From NCBI GenBank assembly GCA_900315105.1, contig OMXX01000004.1:1-64000 (forward strand): a stretch of 64,000 bases of DNA, written 5' to 3'. Both the position numbers and the translations under genes were made by a program. The stretch comes from an uncultured Prevotellaceae bacterium (GTDB lineage: Bacteria > Bacteroidota > Bacteroidia > Bacteroidales > Bacteroidaceae). Under the pieces are notes generated by a model. That model saw only the letters and a list, made by a program, of their open reading frames with translations, was not told the origin of the DNA and searched no databases. Shown here piece by piece: positions 32,895 to 47,900 of the stretch. Each line of letters begins with the position of its first letter. The first letter of the stretch is position 1.

Positions 32895-32933
32895 CGGCTC
32901 CCTCCCTACGGGGGAGGGCGGGGGGAGAGGCCA
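32895..32933. repeat. Short GC-rich palindrome, identical to the insertion in the GH35 gene
   Basis: These 39 bases (CGGCTCCCTCCCTACGGGGG, then AGGGCGGGGGGAGAGGCCA) are identical to 52511-52549 inside the beta-galactosidase gene. They are inverted relative to copies a and b just upstream, so copy b and this one face each other across about 60 bases. Confidence 0.8.
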
Positions 32934-32947
32934 TAATTATTATCGAT

Positions 32948-35900
32948 ATGAAGATAACTACATTTGTCAATATTATGAATAGGGTAAGGAACATCTTCAT
33001 GCTCCTTATACTCCTTGTGACATCTGCGCAAGGGGCATGGGCGCAAAGTGGTGAATGGAAAGATTATGCCGCAAATGGATATGCTTCGGGTGATGGCACG
33101 AAGGAGAATCCGTATGTCATAAATACTGCAGCTCAGTTTGCGTATATGGCAAAGGACATTGCCGGTACGAATAACATTTCTAAAGGAAAGTATTATGTCT
33201 TGGATGCAGACGTTGACCTCGGTGCTTACTATTGGAATCCAATAGGTATGGACAATAACCATCGTTTCTTAGGTGATTTCGATGGTAGAGGACATGTTGT
33301 CAAGAATTTAAGAGTGAAATGGACCATTAACGGTTGGACAACAGCAGGATTGTTTGGCAGGATCAAAGGCGAATCCAGCAGTTGGTCACGTGTCAGCAAT
33401 CTTATCATTGATGGCGCGAAAATTGAAAAAGCAGCAGACGGGAAGGATATAACAAAAGATGGTTGTGGTATCGGTATATTGGCAGGAGAAGTACGTCAGT
33501 ATTCCGAGATCAGTAATATCATAGTAAAAAACTCCGTAAACTCTGATGGAGGTTCGTCGTTTACTGTAAGTGGTGGTTGCGTCCGTATTGGTGGTATTCT
33601 TGGAAATACGGAAAAAGATAATGATAATAATCCTGGAGTTTATAGGATATTCAATTTGGCAACAGAGAATGTCAAGATAGACTATTCAAAAATGACATAT
33701 ACCAGTAACAGTAAAGACTCTTATGTCGGTGGTGTTATTGGTCGTTTCCGTCAAAAGAAAGCTGATGATCCGAATAATATCTTTGCAGAGAATCTCTTTT
33801 CAGATGTCACGATAAACTATGTTAGCCATGCAAATATAGCGTGTGGAAGCGTTTTGGCTAATAAAGATGGAGTTGCAGAGGCAAACCATTGGTATTATAC
33901 AAAACCTGTGTCAGGAACTAATGCTACGAATTATGGAGAACTAAAAGTTTTAAATACTTATGGTTCAACATTTGTAAATCAAGCAAACGATTTTCTTTCA
34001 GAGAAAGAGATGTCTGATATGTCAAATTGGTGGTATAGTCAGACAGCAGGTTTTGTGCTTGTATCATTGTCTGGCAGCCATGAGAGTACACATCTTACGA
34101 ATGCACATGTCTATACAATAAATACCTTAGGTAGCTTTACTTATGAGTGGTATGTGAATGGAGTTCGTCAGTCAAGTACTACAAATACTGCGTCATTACC
34201 AACAAAAGCTGTTGAGCAAAATGGTCGTGTTGTAGTTAAGAATGGCTCTGAAAAGCTATTAGAGAAAAACTTTGTGATACCAGCAGAGATCTATGGTGTG
34301 GAAGACCATATCTGTGCTGCAAACTATGGTGGCGGTAGGGGTACACAGGCTTCTCCATATCTCATCAGCAACGCTGCTCAGTTGGCAAAACTTGCCTTTG
34401 ATATAAATAATGGAAAGAATCTGGACAAGTACTTTAAGTTAACTGCAGATATTGATCTTTCAAAGGCTATCTGGACTCCGATGGGTAGTGTTGTATATAA
34501 TACTAACAACACATTCAAAGGCACGTTGGATGGAAATGGGCATGTAATCAGTAATATGAATTTTTACTGGAATGAATCTAAGAAGGATAAAGATAACTGC
34601 TTTGGACTTTTTTCTACGATAGGAGGTGGTACTGTCAGGAATCTTATTATAGACAATGCTAAAGCTATACGTAGTAGTAATTCTGATTTAGTGGGGGCAC
34701 CCATTGTAGGTATACTGGCTGGTTCTGTGTATCAGAATTCAAATATTCAGAACATTATTATCCGTAAGTCTAAGATTGAGGCAACCGCTTTCAGCCAAAA
34801 TGAAAAATGGGTGATAGTAGGAGGTACTATTGGTAAGATTGTGAACTCTAGCAATAATTATAAGTTTGACAACATTGCAACGGATGTAGAAATCAACTTA
34901 AACAGTCTGAATATTAGTAATTATGACAGAGTATATGTAGGAGGTTTCATTGCAGAATGTCAGCCCAATGTGAAGACATGTGTAAATAATGTCTATGCGC
35001 ATGGAAAGATAAGCGTAAACAATTCATGTGCGAATGTTGGTTCTGTATTTGGTATTTACTTTAATAATGTGTCTCAGAAAACGTTGTATTATGCAAATGA
35101 GGCAAGACTGAATCAAGGTACTCAGAAGTCTCTTAGTGGGTTTGCTGTGCCATTCTGTGGTGAGAATAATGAATTCATTGAATCAAGTGGTGACGATGCC
35201 CTCTCATCTTGGAATTACAACAAATCGACTGGCGTTTTCTACTTCACTTTATATGGCACAGAGTTGTTAGTTGAATATAAGGACAAGGTAGTTATTACTG
35301 CCAAGACTCTTGGAATGAGTGGCAGTGAGCAGTATAACTGGTATATCTCTGAAGATAAGGTGACTTGGAAGAAGTCAAATCTGAGTACTACAAAAATATT
35401 GAGTCTCCCTTACGAGGGTAATATTAGATATGTGTATGCAGAGGTTTCTGATGAAAGTTCACGTTCAAAGTCAACAAAGATTTCTACAATCATCAAGGCT
35501 GACGCATATCTGGCAAAGACGAATAATACTTATAGAGTCAATCTCACCAATTCTCTTTGGGATGACAATCAGCATCTTACTGTAAGCTATCAATGGATGG
35601 TGAATGGCTCTAACGTATCAGCTACAGGCAACACATATACCCCTTCTGGTGCAAATGATAAGGTGTCTTGTCATGTCACATTGAGTAGTGGTCAATATAC
35701 TATTCTTGACAAAACATTGTATTCTGGTACCGTTGTGTTCTTAAAACCTGCTGGTGGAAATAATGACAATGATGGTCTGACACCAGAAACTCCGGTAAAG
35801 ACATGGCAGAAGGCTTATAGTCTACTTAATGCCGAAGGTTCTTGGGACGAGAATACAATAGTTCTGATGGGACTAAGTAATGCAGCTGCTACTGGAAGCG

Positions 35901-38900
35901 ACGGCGGATTTGCTATTACTAAAAATATTAAAGATAATGTTCCGTCCGAATTGTATTCAGATTGGAAACCTCTGGTTGACAACTCTCACCTTGCAAAGAA
36001 TGTAACCATTACAGGTAAGTATAATGGTGAGGATTATGGTGCTATTATAGAGGGATCCAGTTATAGCGGAAAGAATTACATTTCTCTTTTTGGCGATACA
36101 CGTTTTGAATATATAACATTCCATCATACAAATAGTGGTACAGGCAATCACTCTCAGTATATCTTCTGTCAGTATTATAACTTAGAGATGGGCGAAGGTA
36201 TCCAGATGACAGGATTTAACCCTGATCATACTCCTGGCTATGGTACTGTTGACGGTGCAAGGATTTCTTCTATGCAGATTTATGGTGGATTGAACAATGA
36301 TGCCCGTTTCCGTAGTGGTAATGGTGTTCTGGATATGGAGGCTATGGAGAAAGCGATGCCTCATGGTAAGGAAGGCTTTAGCATCACGTTAAAGTCTGGT
36401 CGTTATTCTACTGTCACTGTAGGTGGTCGTCAATCAACAGGTGATCAGCTTAATGGATTGATGGGTACACCTAATTTGCCAATCAAGTGTACTATTACCA
36501 TTGATATTGACAGAGAATTTAATGATAAACACAACGAAGCGAAGGCTGACTATGACTGTGGTATTGTGTTGGCAGGTTGCCATGAGGGCGCAATGTATGC
36601 CGATGTGGATATTATCCTCAAGAGTGGTTATGTGGGTCGTGTTGTAAATGGTACTCTTGGTCAGAAAAGGAGCTATCAATTTAGTTACAATAATAAGACC
36701 TATACTTTCCCATGGAATACCTATGCGGGTAGAGCTAATATCCTTCTTGACCCAAGAGATGGTGAAGGAAAGATTGACAATAATAAAGTGATAGTCACGG
36801 AGCTTTATGGTGGAAGTACAGGCCGTGGTTATAGTGCTAATGATGTAATCGATAACCCGTTCTATGGATTTAGCACCGTTACAATCAATGGCGGAACTTT
36901 CAAAGTCCTTCCTGAAAATAATAAAATGAAAGAATCCCTGTTCTGTGGAATCTTTGGTTCTGGCGCTGGTGGTTATAATGGTATTGGTGATGATACACAT
37001 CATACAGTTGACCCGCGAATCGCCTATTGGAGTCCAGATAATAAGGTTGTGCTCTTTGGCAAATATGAAGATGCGAAGAATAATTTGGTTTCTATAAAAT
37101 GTTATAACGCTGATGATAATTATCAAACTCCAACAACTATAGATCCAAGAGATACCAAAACAAAGATTGAAATCTTTGACGGTGTCTTTGGTACAGATAA
37201 AGATCATGCGATTGATGGTGTCTATGCTGGCGGTAGTGGATTTATGAGTCCAAGCCTGTTCTTTGCTAATGGTGTAAAGCCAAGTGATGCTGGTGGTAAT
37301 GTATATGGCAAGGTTGGCCAGATCGTATCTTCTTTGACTATCAATGGTGGAACGTTCTATTGTAAGAATGGTATCTTTGCTGGTGGTAGAGGTACAGATG
37401 AATTTTATTCAAATAATATAATAAAAAACAAAACCTATAACTATGGCATTAAAGATGGGGACCATAAAAATTATAATGCATTGGGTCAAACATATGGTGA
37501 TGTTGAGTTGACAATCAACGGCGGAACATTCAACTGTGATATCTTTGGTGGAGGCTATGGTGTTGCTGATGCAAAATTGTATAACACAGATACCTATACG
37601 ACTCTTGATAAAATGGCTCGCGTCTATGGTAAAACTACTGTTACTATTCGTGGCAATACGGAAATCAAAGGTTCTGTGTATGGTGGTGGTGATATGGCAG
37701 CTGTGGAAAACGGCACTTTAGATGCTACCGATCTTAAAATTATGGGTAATGTCGTTGTTAATGGCAATGTCTTTGCTTCAGGTAATGGACGTACTAAAAC
37801 TGATACCCAAAATCCTGATCTCGTAGGTTTTGTTAAAGGAAATGCAAATCTTTATATTACCGACACACCAAGAATCTATGGCGACATCTATGGTGGTGGT
37901 GCATACGGTTCAAATGAGGGTAACACTAGTGTCATAGCTGATGGTGGCTACTTCTATAGGAATGTCTATGGCGGTGGTCAGGGTGATCTTGATTCCGATA
38001 CAAGGGCTACTATTAAAGGTAATGCATCTGTGACAATGAGTGGTGCTAAGGCTGCACTGAGACCAACTGAGACCAGTGCATTTGCATCAGGTATGCATAA
38101 TATCTATGGTGGCGGCTTAATGGTTGCTACTGTAACAGGTACTGCTTCTGTGAATGTAACAAGATCTTTTGCTACTCCTGAGATCATGGATACTCAGATG
38201 TGGGAAACAGCATATAATGACAACTCAAAATTTAACTTCTGGGTTTTGGGCGGTGGCTATGGTGTTAATACTATTACTGGAAATACAGATGTCAATATCA
38301 ACATTGACATTGATGAGAATAATGTAATCATCGGCTCTGCCGGTGGTTCATATGCAGGTGTGGTAGAACATAATACATCTACAACGATTCAGGGAACACC
38401 GGTTCTCAGAAACGTATATGGTGGAGGTTATGGTCTTCTGAGTACTGGTAATGCATCTACCGGTATCGTGAAGGAGAATTCTACCGTTGTAATTGAGGGC
38501 GGTAAGATGTACTGTAATGTGTTTGGTGGTGGTAAGGGTATTATCCAGACCGCTTCAGATGCAAACGATACTTATAAGGATGTTGCCCGTGTAAAAGGCA
38601 ATACAAGCGTTACGGTGACAGGTACTGCTGAGATCTATGGAAATGTATATGGTGGTGGTGATATTGCCAATGTAGGTGACGGCACAGTTGGTTCTGGTGA
38701 GCCAATAAGTACATCTATAAGTAACGGCGAGATTGTAGATTATACACATAACAATTCTCGTACCTTCGTGAATGTTACCGGAGGTAATGTCTATGGTATG
38801 GTATTTGGTGGAGGCCTTGGTAGAACGAGGTCAGTCTCAGGTGTTGGTGCCAACTATACCAAGATAGGTAAAGTAACGGGTAACACTCTCGTCCATGTTG

Positions 38901-41900
38901 CCAACAGCAAGGATGCTGATGACAATACCGTTGAGCCTTATATCTGGAACAGAATATATGGCGCAGGTTCTTATGGTATAGTAGATGGAAGCTCAAAGGT
39001 GCATATCGAAGGTGGTAATCTTGGATACAACATCTTCGGTGGTGGTTTTGGTGATATAAAAGGTGGAATTACTTCTGCCGATGTAAATGGTAATACGTAT
39101 GTCACCATTGATGGTGGTTCCTGGATATGGTATGCAATGGCTGATGTTGATGGAAACATCACGACTTGGGATAAGGCAAATACCAAGTTGGGTATTTCTT
39201 ATGAGGAAATGAGACGTATGACAGAGGCTGAACGTATGTCTAAGATACAGTCGTCATATGTCGATGATCGTTTCTTTGAAAATAACGATGGTGGATATAG
39301 GTTTGTTATTAACCATAATATATATGGAGGTGGTAATGCTGCTTGTAATGTAAGTGGAACAGCTAAGGTTGAAATAAATCACTCTCCATTGACCGATGTG
39401 AAGTATAAAGGCAAGACATATAACCTTCTTGATCCTAATACTGCTGCCGGCTGCTGCTGGTACACATCAATGGATAATATTAGAAATCCTCAGTTCTCAG
39501 TCTTTGGTGCCGGTTATGGCGTGAACACAAAAGTAAAGAGTACGGAGGTGTATGCTCAGCCAGGTTCAAAACTTAATGCCGAGGGTAAAGCTGTAGGTGG
39601 AAAGAGGTATTTGAACCAGCCGGAAGACCAAATTAAGTATGAGGCATTCGAGCAGACTATCAATGATAACTATCAGGCAGTTGATGATAATACAAGGAGA
39701 AGGTTGTATGGCATGGGTGAGAATACCAATGATCCTCGTACATACCTCCGCTATCGTGCAAGTCAGTTGGCTTGGTCTATAGGTGCTCCTGCTTTCACCT
39801 TCATGGATATTCATGGTGGCGGTTTCAGTGGTTATGTAACTGGTAATACTAAGGTTGTGACTGACTGTCAGCTCACATGCCGAAGCGTATTCGGTGGTGG
39901 TATCGGTTCAAAGCCGGATGGTACTCCTTCTGGCTCTGAGACATACGGTCAGGTTGACGGTAATACTGACGTGAAGATATATGGAGGTGTTATCTCAATG
40001 AACGTATTCGGCGGTGGTGCAGGTATTGAACCATATACTGTGAATGGTGTGGATAAAGCATTCCCTGATATGGCACGTGTTAAAGGCAAGACCAATGTTG
40101 ATGTATATGGTGAGTGGTACAAAATTGATGGTATGGATGTAGAGCGTACACTAATTTTCGGTAGTGTATATGGTGGTGGTGACGTTGCCAATGTTGGTAC
40201 ATCGGCTAATACAACAAAGCAACAGCTTACTGGATCAGAATCATTTACTACTAAGGTAAACATCAAGGGTGCAAGTGTGATGTCTCCTGTATTTGCCGGC
40301 GGTAATGGTCGTAACAAGTCATCACATTATGACTATACAAAGCTCGGTGCTGTATATGGAAATGCCGGCTTGTTCGTGAATGAGACAAGTGAGGCGTATC
40401 CTTATGATTCAAATTCTGGTACACTTTCTACACCTGTTATTCCATACCTTTGGAGCCGTGCATACGGTGGTGGTAACAAGGGTATAATCAATGGTAATAC
40501 TCTTGTGAAGATAGATAATGGATATTTCTCAGATGATATCTTTGCAGGTGGTTTGGGTGATGCACAGGCAAATACTGCTAATATTACATCTGCTGATGTT
40601 AAAGGTCACACCAATCTTATCGTGAATGGTGGTGAGGCAAAACTTACATCACTCTGGAATCCTGTGACTCGTGCTTGGGTTGCTGCAACATCAGCTAACA
40701 ACCACTTGTATTCTCCTCAGTATGACCCAGAGAAGCGTAAGTTCAAGGTCAACCATAATATGTATGGTGGCGGAAATCTTGCTTGCGTGGTAGAAGGAAA
40801 CTCATATATAACCATGACAAAGGGTATGCTTAATAATCAGGAAACTGTATCGGCAACAGCAAACCCAGATGGTGGCTTCTTTGCTACAAAGGAGTGGAAA
40901 GAGGTTTATTACAAGACAGGTTCTCCATATTTCTGCGTATTTGGTGGCGGCTATGGAAAACAGGCTGTTATCAATGGTAGTACTAATCTGGATGTAGCTC
41001 TGGAAGATAACAATAATCATGTTCATATCGAAGACATTCCAGACCGTGTAGAGGGTGAGGAGTATCTGCACTTCATTCCTAATCAGTCTGTTATGGATAT
41101 TGTAGGCGGTGGCTACGAAGGTAAGGTTATTGGTCAGACCAATGTGAATATCGCTGGTGGAACATTTGCCCGTCGTGTATTTGGCGGTGGTCAATATAAC
41201 TCTGTTTATACGTCTAATGTCAATATTAATTCTATTGACTGTGAGGATGTATTCGGTGGCGGTATGATGGGTGATATTGAGAAGACTGTTTATGTCAATA
41301 TCGGCACAGAAGGTGCTGCTGCCAATGAGAATATCCATATTCATGGTAATGTATATGGTGGTAATGACGTGGCTGGATATGTGAACCTCAAGGATAAGGA
41401 TGCAACAGGTGCAACCGTATTCCAAGACAATGGTGGTGAAGGTGTAAAGTTGAAGATCCGTGGCGGTCATATCTACGGCAATGTATATGGAGCCGGCAAT
41501 GGTGACTATCTCTATGCACTTGACAAGGCTGGTAATACTTCTCCAACGGTTAATGAGTATTATGTGTCTGGAAATAATATTAAATATGATCTCGTATTTA
41601 CGGTTCCAATGCGTAGTACAATCGCAACTAATGCTTCTTCTGCAACAGAAGCCCAGAAGATTGTGAATCTTAACTCATGGCGTCCGCTTACCAATAAGGT
41701 GACTGTGGATATTGCAGGCAAGAATGCAAGTTCAAAGCCTGACATCCGTGGAAATGTATATGGTGGTGGAAACTCTGCTACGGTCGTAGATACAAACGAG
41801 CCTAATGAAAAAAAGAGTCATGTTATCCTTAAAGTAGGCAGCTACATTAAGCTTGGTGGTCTCTTCCTTGGCTGTGACGGTGAGCAGTTGTTCACTCAAA

Positions 41901-44900
41901 CAGATACTAAGGACTATATTAGGGCTATCAATGATATCGACAAGATTGATGTTAATTCATCGATTAACTGGAATACAGACGCTATCAAGAACATCCAGAA
42001 GATATATCTTCCTGGTGATGCTGATACTCGTAAGAAGGCATATCCTCATATCCTTGACCTCTATTTCCAGCCTGTGGCAATGTCTATTCGTCCTCAAATC
42101 ATATGGGCTGATAATTTGACAACAGACACCATTGGCTCATTCGTTTGTGGAGGTAATAGAGGTAATATGGATATTGTTCCAGACGATAATGGTAATGCGG
42201 TGAAGGTTGAGTTCCCTGCAGGACTAACCATTACCGACAAGATCGTTGGTGGCTGTTATAATGCCAACTATGTAAAGAACAATTCGGTCAAGGTAGATCA
42301 CGTTGGTGGCTATCTGCTTGGAGAGAGCCGTTCAATTTCTCCAATGATTGACCTTACTGTGAAATGTAAGTTCGCTCCAAGTGTTGTGGAGAAATCTGGT
42401 AAGACTTACTACGAGGGTGGTAATGTATATGGTGGTTGCTATCAGTCTGGTGTCATCGTTGGTGACGTGAAGATTGACTATCGCAGTAATTCTCTCAAGG
42501 GACTTGATGAAGCTCTTCTCACGGTATCTAACGAGAATGACATCGCAGCCTGCAATATCTATGGTGCCGGCTATGGTGAGGACAGTTATGTATATGGTGA
42601 TATTGATGTGCTTTATTCAAATCAGGTTCCATGGAGTAATAATTCCGGTACGACAGTAAACAACGTATTTGGTGGCGGTCAGAAGGGTAATGTTATCGGT
42701 AATACTGATATCCGAATCCTTAATGGTAAGGTTCATGGTTCAGTTACCGGTGGTTCTTACTCTGGTTATCTATGGGGTTCTGCTCAGGTGCTTGTAGGTT
42801 ATCCTAAGTACTATCTGTGTAAGAAGAGTTCGAAGTACGATATCCTTCGTGCGGATGATGCTTCTGCTAATCTTGCTATGGAAAATACGTATTATAATGC
42901 AAATGGTGAGAAATATACGACCCGTACAATTAAGCAGTCGCTCTATATTATGGCTGGTGATATTGTGTCTGAACAGGTTGTCGATGCTATTAATGATTAT
43001 GATGCAAAGAATGGTACGTTGCAAGTTAGTGATGCATTTGATGAGAAAATCACAAAGCCTAGCGATTATGGTCTAAGTTGGAGTGGAATCAACATTAACA
43101 TAGGTGTCGCTGTGTATGGTGGCGGTTATTCAACTGCTGCAAGTGGTACTTCATTGAACAATACAACAGTATTGAGATATACGGAGAAGTACAACAATGT
43201 TGATATGAACTATAGTGGCTCTAAGAATGGAAACAGCAACTATGCCAATGGAATAGACATAAATGATGTAGAGACAGTAAAAAACTTTGGTGGCAATACC
43301 ACTATGCTGATTGCAGATGATCCTTCATATAGCGCTGAGCATATCACAATATCTCCACAGACAATGAAGGTCGCAACAGGACTTGCAGATAATGCAGACT
43401 TGTTCCAAAAGTACTATATGGGTACTGATAACAACTACCATTTTATCTCTGTAGAAGGAAAGTATTTCAAGAATGGTTCGGTTGCTGCTGGTACATGGCC
43501 TGCTGATATCAGTGAAACAGATCATAAATTCTATGAGGCTGATACAGAAGGTGGCATCTTTGGTGATGGTCACTTGTCATATACAGAAGGTTTCCGTAAC
43601 TGTGAACTTTCTGGCTATGGATATGCTAGTCACAGTGTGAGTGCAGGTAAGATTCTGAATACATTCCAGCGCTTGGATATGCTTCGTCTGAAGGATAACT
43701 GCATAAAGCTGCTTGGTGCCCGTGACTATGCAACAAGTTCAACAGATGTTACTCCTTATTCAATTTCTCGTGTAGGAGAGATTCAGATGGTCAGCTCACT
43801 TGATGCAAACCAGGCTTTGACCGTAAGAAAGCCTAAGCTTTCGAATGGTAATGATGACCCAACTGACCCATTCCTTTTTGGCTATAAGAAGCGTAACTAT
43901 CTTGGTCTTTCAAATAACATCCGTTATGTGGGTGCTATCAAGACTAATGATGATTTTGCTACAGCAAAGTGGCATGGTAAGGATGGACAGCTAGGTACAG
44001 GAGAATACTCTGGCCTTTCTTACCAACGAGTAAAGACAGACTACCTCAAATATCATCAGTATGCACCAGGTATTACAGGTAATTCTTCTGTTGCTAAGGA
44101 TGAGGTTAGGTATCAGAAACGTAATGAGGGAACGGCTCGTAACCTCATTGGAATCGCATCTGGTTATGCTTTGAGAATACGTAATGTAAGGGAGACATAC
44201 AATATAAAAGGAAAGCTTTCTGAATGGGCATTCTATGGTCCTATCGTGGGTGTTGCCGAGATACGTCTTGTGAATGTTGATCCAGATGAGGCTGGTGGAT
44301 ATGTCTATGCGGATGACCGACATTCAAGTGGAACAAACTATCAACGTTCTCTCCTGACGACCGGTAACTTCGTATTCCCATACGTTGAGAATCCAGATAT
44401 GTTTGTCGTTGATGACTGTTTCCCTAATGGTTGGGAGCAGAATAAGCTAGATGGCAAACAGAACAGTTCGCACTATTGGTATCTTACTGGTTATCATTTC
44501 TATCTGAATGCAAACATCTCTGCATTTACATATAATAGTGCTGGTAATCCAATTGAATTTGAGTCAAATAGTGAAATTGCAGATGTGAATGATGTTGAAG
44601 TTCTCAGGGGACTTGTTCCTATTCCAGGAGAGAAACTTTCTGTAGTTAGTTGGTCATTGCGTAGTGATCATCCATCTTCATTCGCAAGTGATCTTGAGAA
44701 ACGTAACTATGATGATAATGCAAAGGATCACTCTGGATACGACCTTAAGGACAAGTATAAACTCTATGTAAGTATATCTGATAAGGCGAAGTATTCAGAG
44801 AGTGAGGTTCATAGTGAGCTGTCGATGAAATATGATGCATCTATTCCAAAGGGAACTATACTTTCAGGAACAATTAAATCTGATATTTCACGACTGTCAT

Positions 44901-47900
44901 TCAAACTTGTGGATAATGCAGATAATACTTCTTCTAAGTATTACAAGGATCATATGGAGAAGCCTACAAAGGCAACACTTGTGCTTCGTGCTCCTGCTTT
45001 CAGGTCTGATGGTAATGGTGGCTATGTGAGTGACAAGACGAAGATGGCAATGTCTGTATTCCATACCAAGAATGGCGATAATTATGAGCCAACAGGAAAT
45101 AATACGGCATTGAGTGCAGGTACTGCATATTACTTCAGGAATGTTGATACTGGTGAATATGAGATGTTCTATGATGGACAGACTTTCTTGAATAATGTCT
45201 ATACAAAGAATAATGATCAATATTCAGAACCTCTGTCAATAGAGGATATTAAACCAAATTCAAGTAATGTGTACTATATAGATGTAGAGCGTAATTATAC
45301 CTATACTATCTATCTGAATATTCAGTATATTCAGGGACCTTCTCCTGAGGGTAACATTACTATTGCGAACTGTGCGTTGCCTGGCGAGTATATCAAGGCG
45401 GATGCAAGTAGCATTATTGTTGATGCTGACCAGTCAATGAGACCACAGAACTTCTATTGGCGTATTGGTAAGCTCAATGCGGAAGGTACTGCCTTTGAGG
45501 ACAATACTCCTTGGAAAAAGGAAGATGCTGGTAATGCTTCTAAGGGCTATGAGACTTGGCAGGTAGGTACTACACGAACAGGTATCTTTGCTGAGTGTGA
45601 GGCTGTAGGTAACGATGTGCTCTACATCCCTGCGTATTATTATATGAATGGTTATGGAGTACAATATGGCTTTGCTTCAAGAGAAACTCGTGAGAATCAA
45701 GACGACGAGTATGTATTCTATCCTATCGATATAAAGAGGGATGAAGCAACTGGTAAGATTCTTGATCGTCTCGATGTTCATAACTTCCATTTGATGGCTT
45801 CTCATGCGGTTGGTGTTGATCTGCGTTTGGCAGAGGCTGTTGAGCGTGCAAAGAATGAGCCTGCTGCTCAGCCACGCATCTATATTGGTGATGAAGCCGA
45901 TATAAAGGCGTTCTCTGCATTTGTTAGCTCTAATAAATATCATGGTGCTAATGCTCAGTTTGTTCTGCTCAATGACTTGACAATACCTAACGGATATACC
46001 GTTCCTGATGAATTTGCAGGTACATTGCATGGCGATGGTTATGTGATTACTGGAGGTCAGTTGTTCAAGAAAAACAGTGGACACATCTATAACCTTGGTG
46101 TTGTAGGCGGAAAGATTGCCAATACTAACACGGGTAAGTATCACTGCTGTTTCGAGAGCAATGGTCTGAAGGTCTATGACATAGATGGAAATGATGTAGC
46201 ATATACAGCCGAAGACTTCAAGTATGGTAAGGTTGCATATGACCTTAACCAGTATAATATGAAGAGGGCAGCTGGCGATGCAACATACACCTACGTGGAG
46301 GATTACTATCGTAATGGTGATTTCCAGTATGCACGTATTGATGATGAGACTCTTGGTGTCACATCTGGCGTTACATATCTGCGTAAGGGTAATGATATTG
46401 CAGCAAATGAGTCTGCTCCTTATTATCTCATTAAGGATAGGACTGCTCACAATATGGAGCATACGGCTGATATACGTTCAAAGGGTGATCATTGTGAGCC
46501 TCTGTTTGAAAAGAACGATATTAATGACTATCGTTTCTTCGGACAGGATCTCCAGGCTGAACCTGAGTTGTATCCATCTACGATCACATCCCACAAGGTA
46601 AGTGCTGCATTGAATCGTGTATGGCGTACAGACGGCTATTATGGTGATAAGAATGTTGGCAAGTTCTATTATAACGCTGCTATCTACAATGATACTTATA
46701 AGGATACATACGTTCTTGATCCAAGAATTACAGCGGTGGACTTCAATGTCAATGACGATAATGCTTCTGTATTCCACGGTTTCGGTACTGCGGAAGATGT
46801 GACAAGAAACCTCTTGGTATACACAAAGAGCAATAATACATCTAAGGAGAATGAGGCATTTGATGTTGTTTCCAAGGCACTTTCATATACTGCAGAAACA
46901 CCAGAAGCTGCTATCAGAGGTCATCATGTAATTGGTAGTGGATCAACAAGGAAGGCTTCAATGCTTCATCTTGTGGATAAGCAGACATTCAATGCACCTA
47001 TCGCGTTCTCTGTAACTGGTAAGTCTTGGTATGTACGTAATCCTGAGACTGAGACTGGATATGTAGAAGAGGTCGGTACTGCATGGGGAAGTATCTGTCT
47101 GCCATTCGAAGTGAAGAAGTCAACTCTTTCTGAAGGCATACATCAGTATAATCCTGCGAATGGAGCAGACAATGGTATAACCAAGGATATCACCTTCTTC
47201 TATGGAACACCTGCAGCAGGAACATCTGTTGCCAATGATAAAAATACTCTGCGTCACCACTATTGGTTCCGTGAGTTCAAGTCTATATCTGGCAATCAGG
47301 CAACCTTCGAAAGACCAGATAATTCTATTACTAATGGTGGCTTCGCTGCATACAAGCCATATATCGTCAGCTTCCCAGGAAGTAGATTCTATGAGTTTGA
47401 TATGACAGGTCAGACAATCACATTTGAGAACACTTCTGGTGCAAGTATTGCTGTCACAGACGATGCTGTTGCTACGGCAAATGCAGGAAAACTGTATCGT
47501 GTGGCATTCACCAATGAAGAGGCTTCTGCAAGTAAGTATGCTATCACAATTGGTGAGACTGGCGATGATCAGGGCATGAAGTTCGAGACAAATCAGCCAA
47601 TCTATGCATTCCGTGGCTATATGACAAAATCAACTTCAGGTGCAAAGGCTACTAGCTTTGCCCTTGATGATGATGTAATATACATAAGCACGGATATCAG
47701 GAGCATAGAGAGCCTTGATGATGATGAGAACTCTGCTGATGTAGCTGGTGAGTTCCTCCGTGTATATGATGCCGGCAACCACACTATTGGTGTTGAAAGC
47801 TCATACGACACGAAGCTGACGATCTACACATCTTCTGGTCAAATTGCTCGAATTCTTGATGTTCGTGCTGGTAACAGCAAGTATAGTGGCTTTGCTTCCG

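Noticed and set aside
36434..46462. Long minus-strand frames inside the giant gene (36434-37207, 40802-41470, 45677-46462)
   Set aside because: They are antisense shadows of a repetitive coding sequence. Their translations are rich in Ile, Thr and Cys, without domains, and the plus-strand protein is clearly real.
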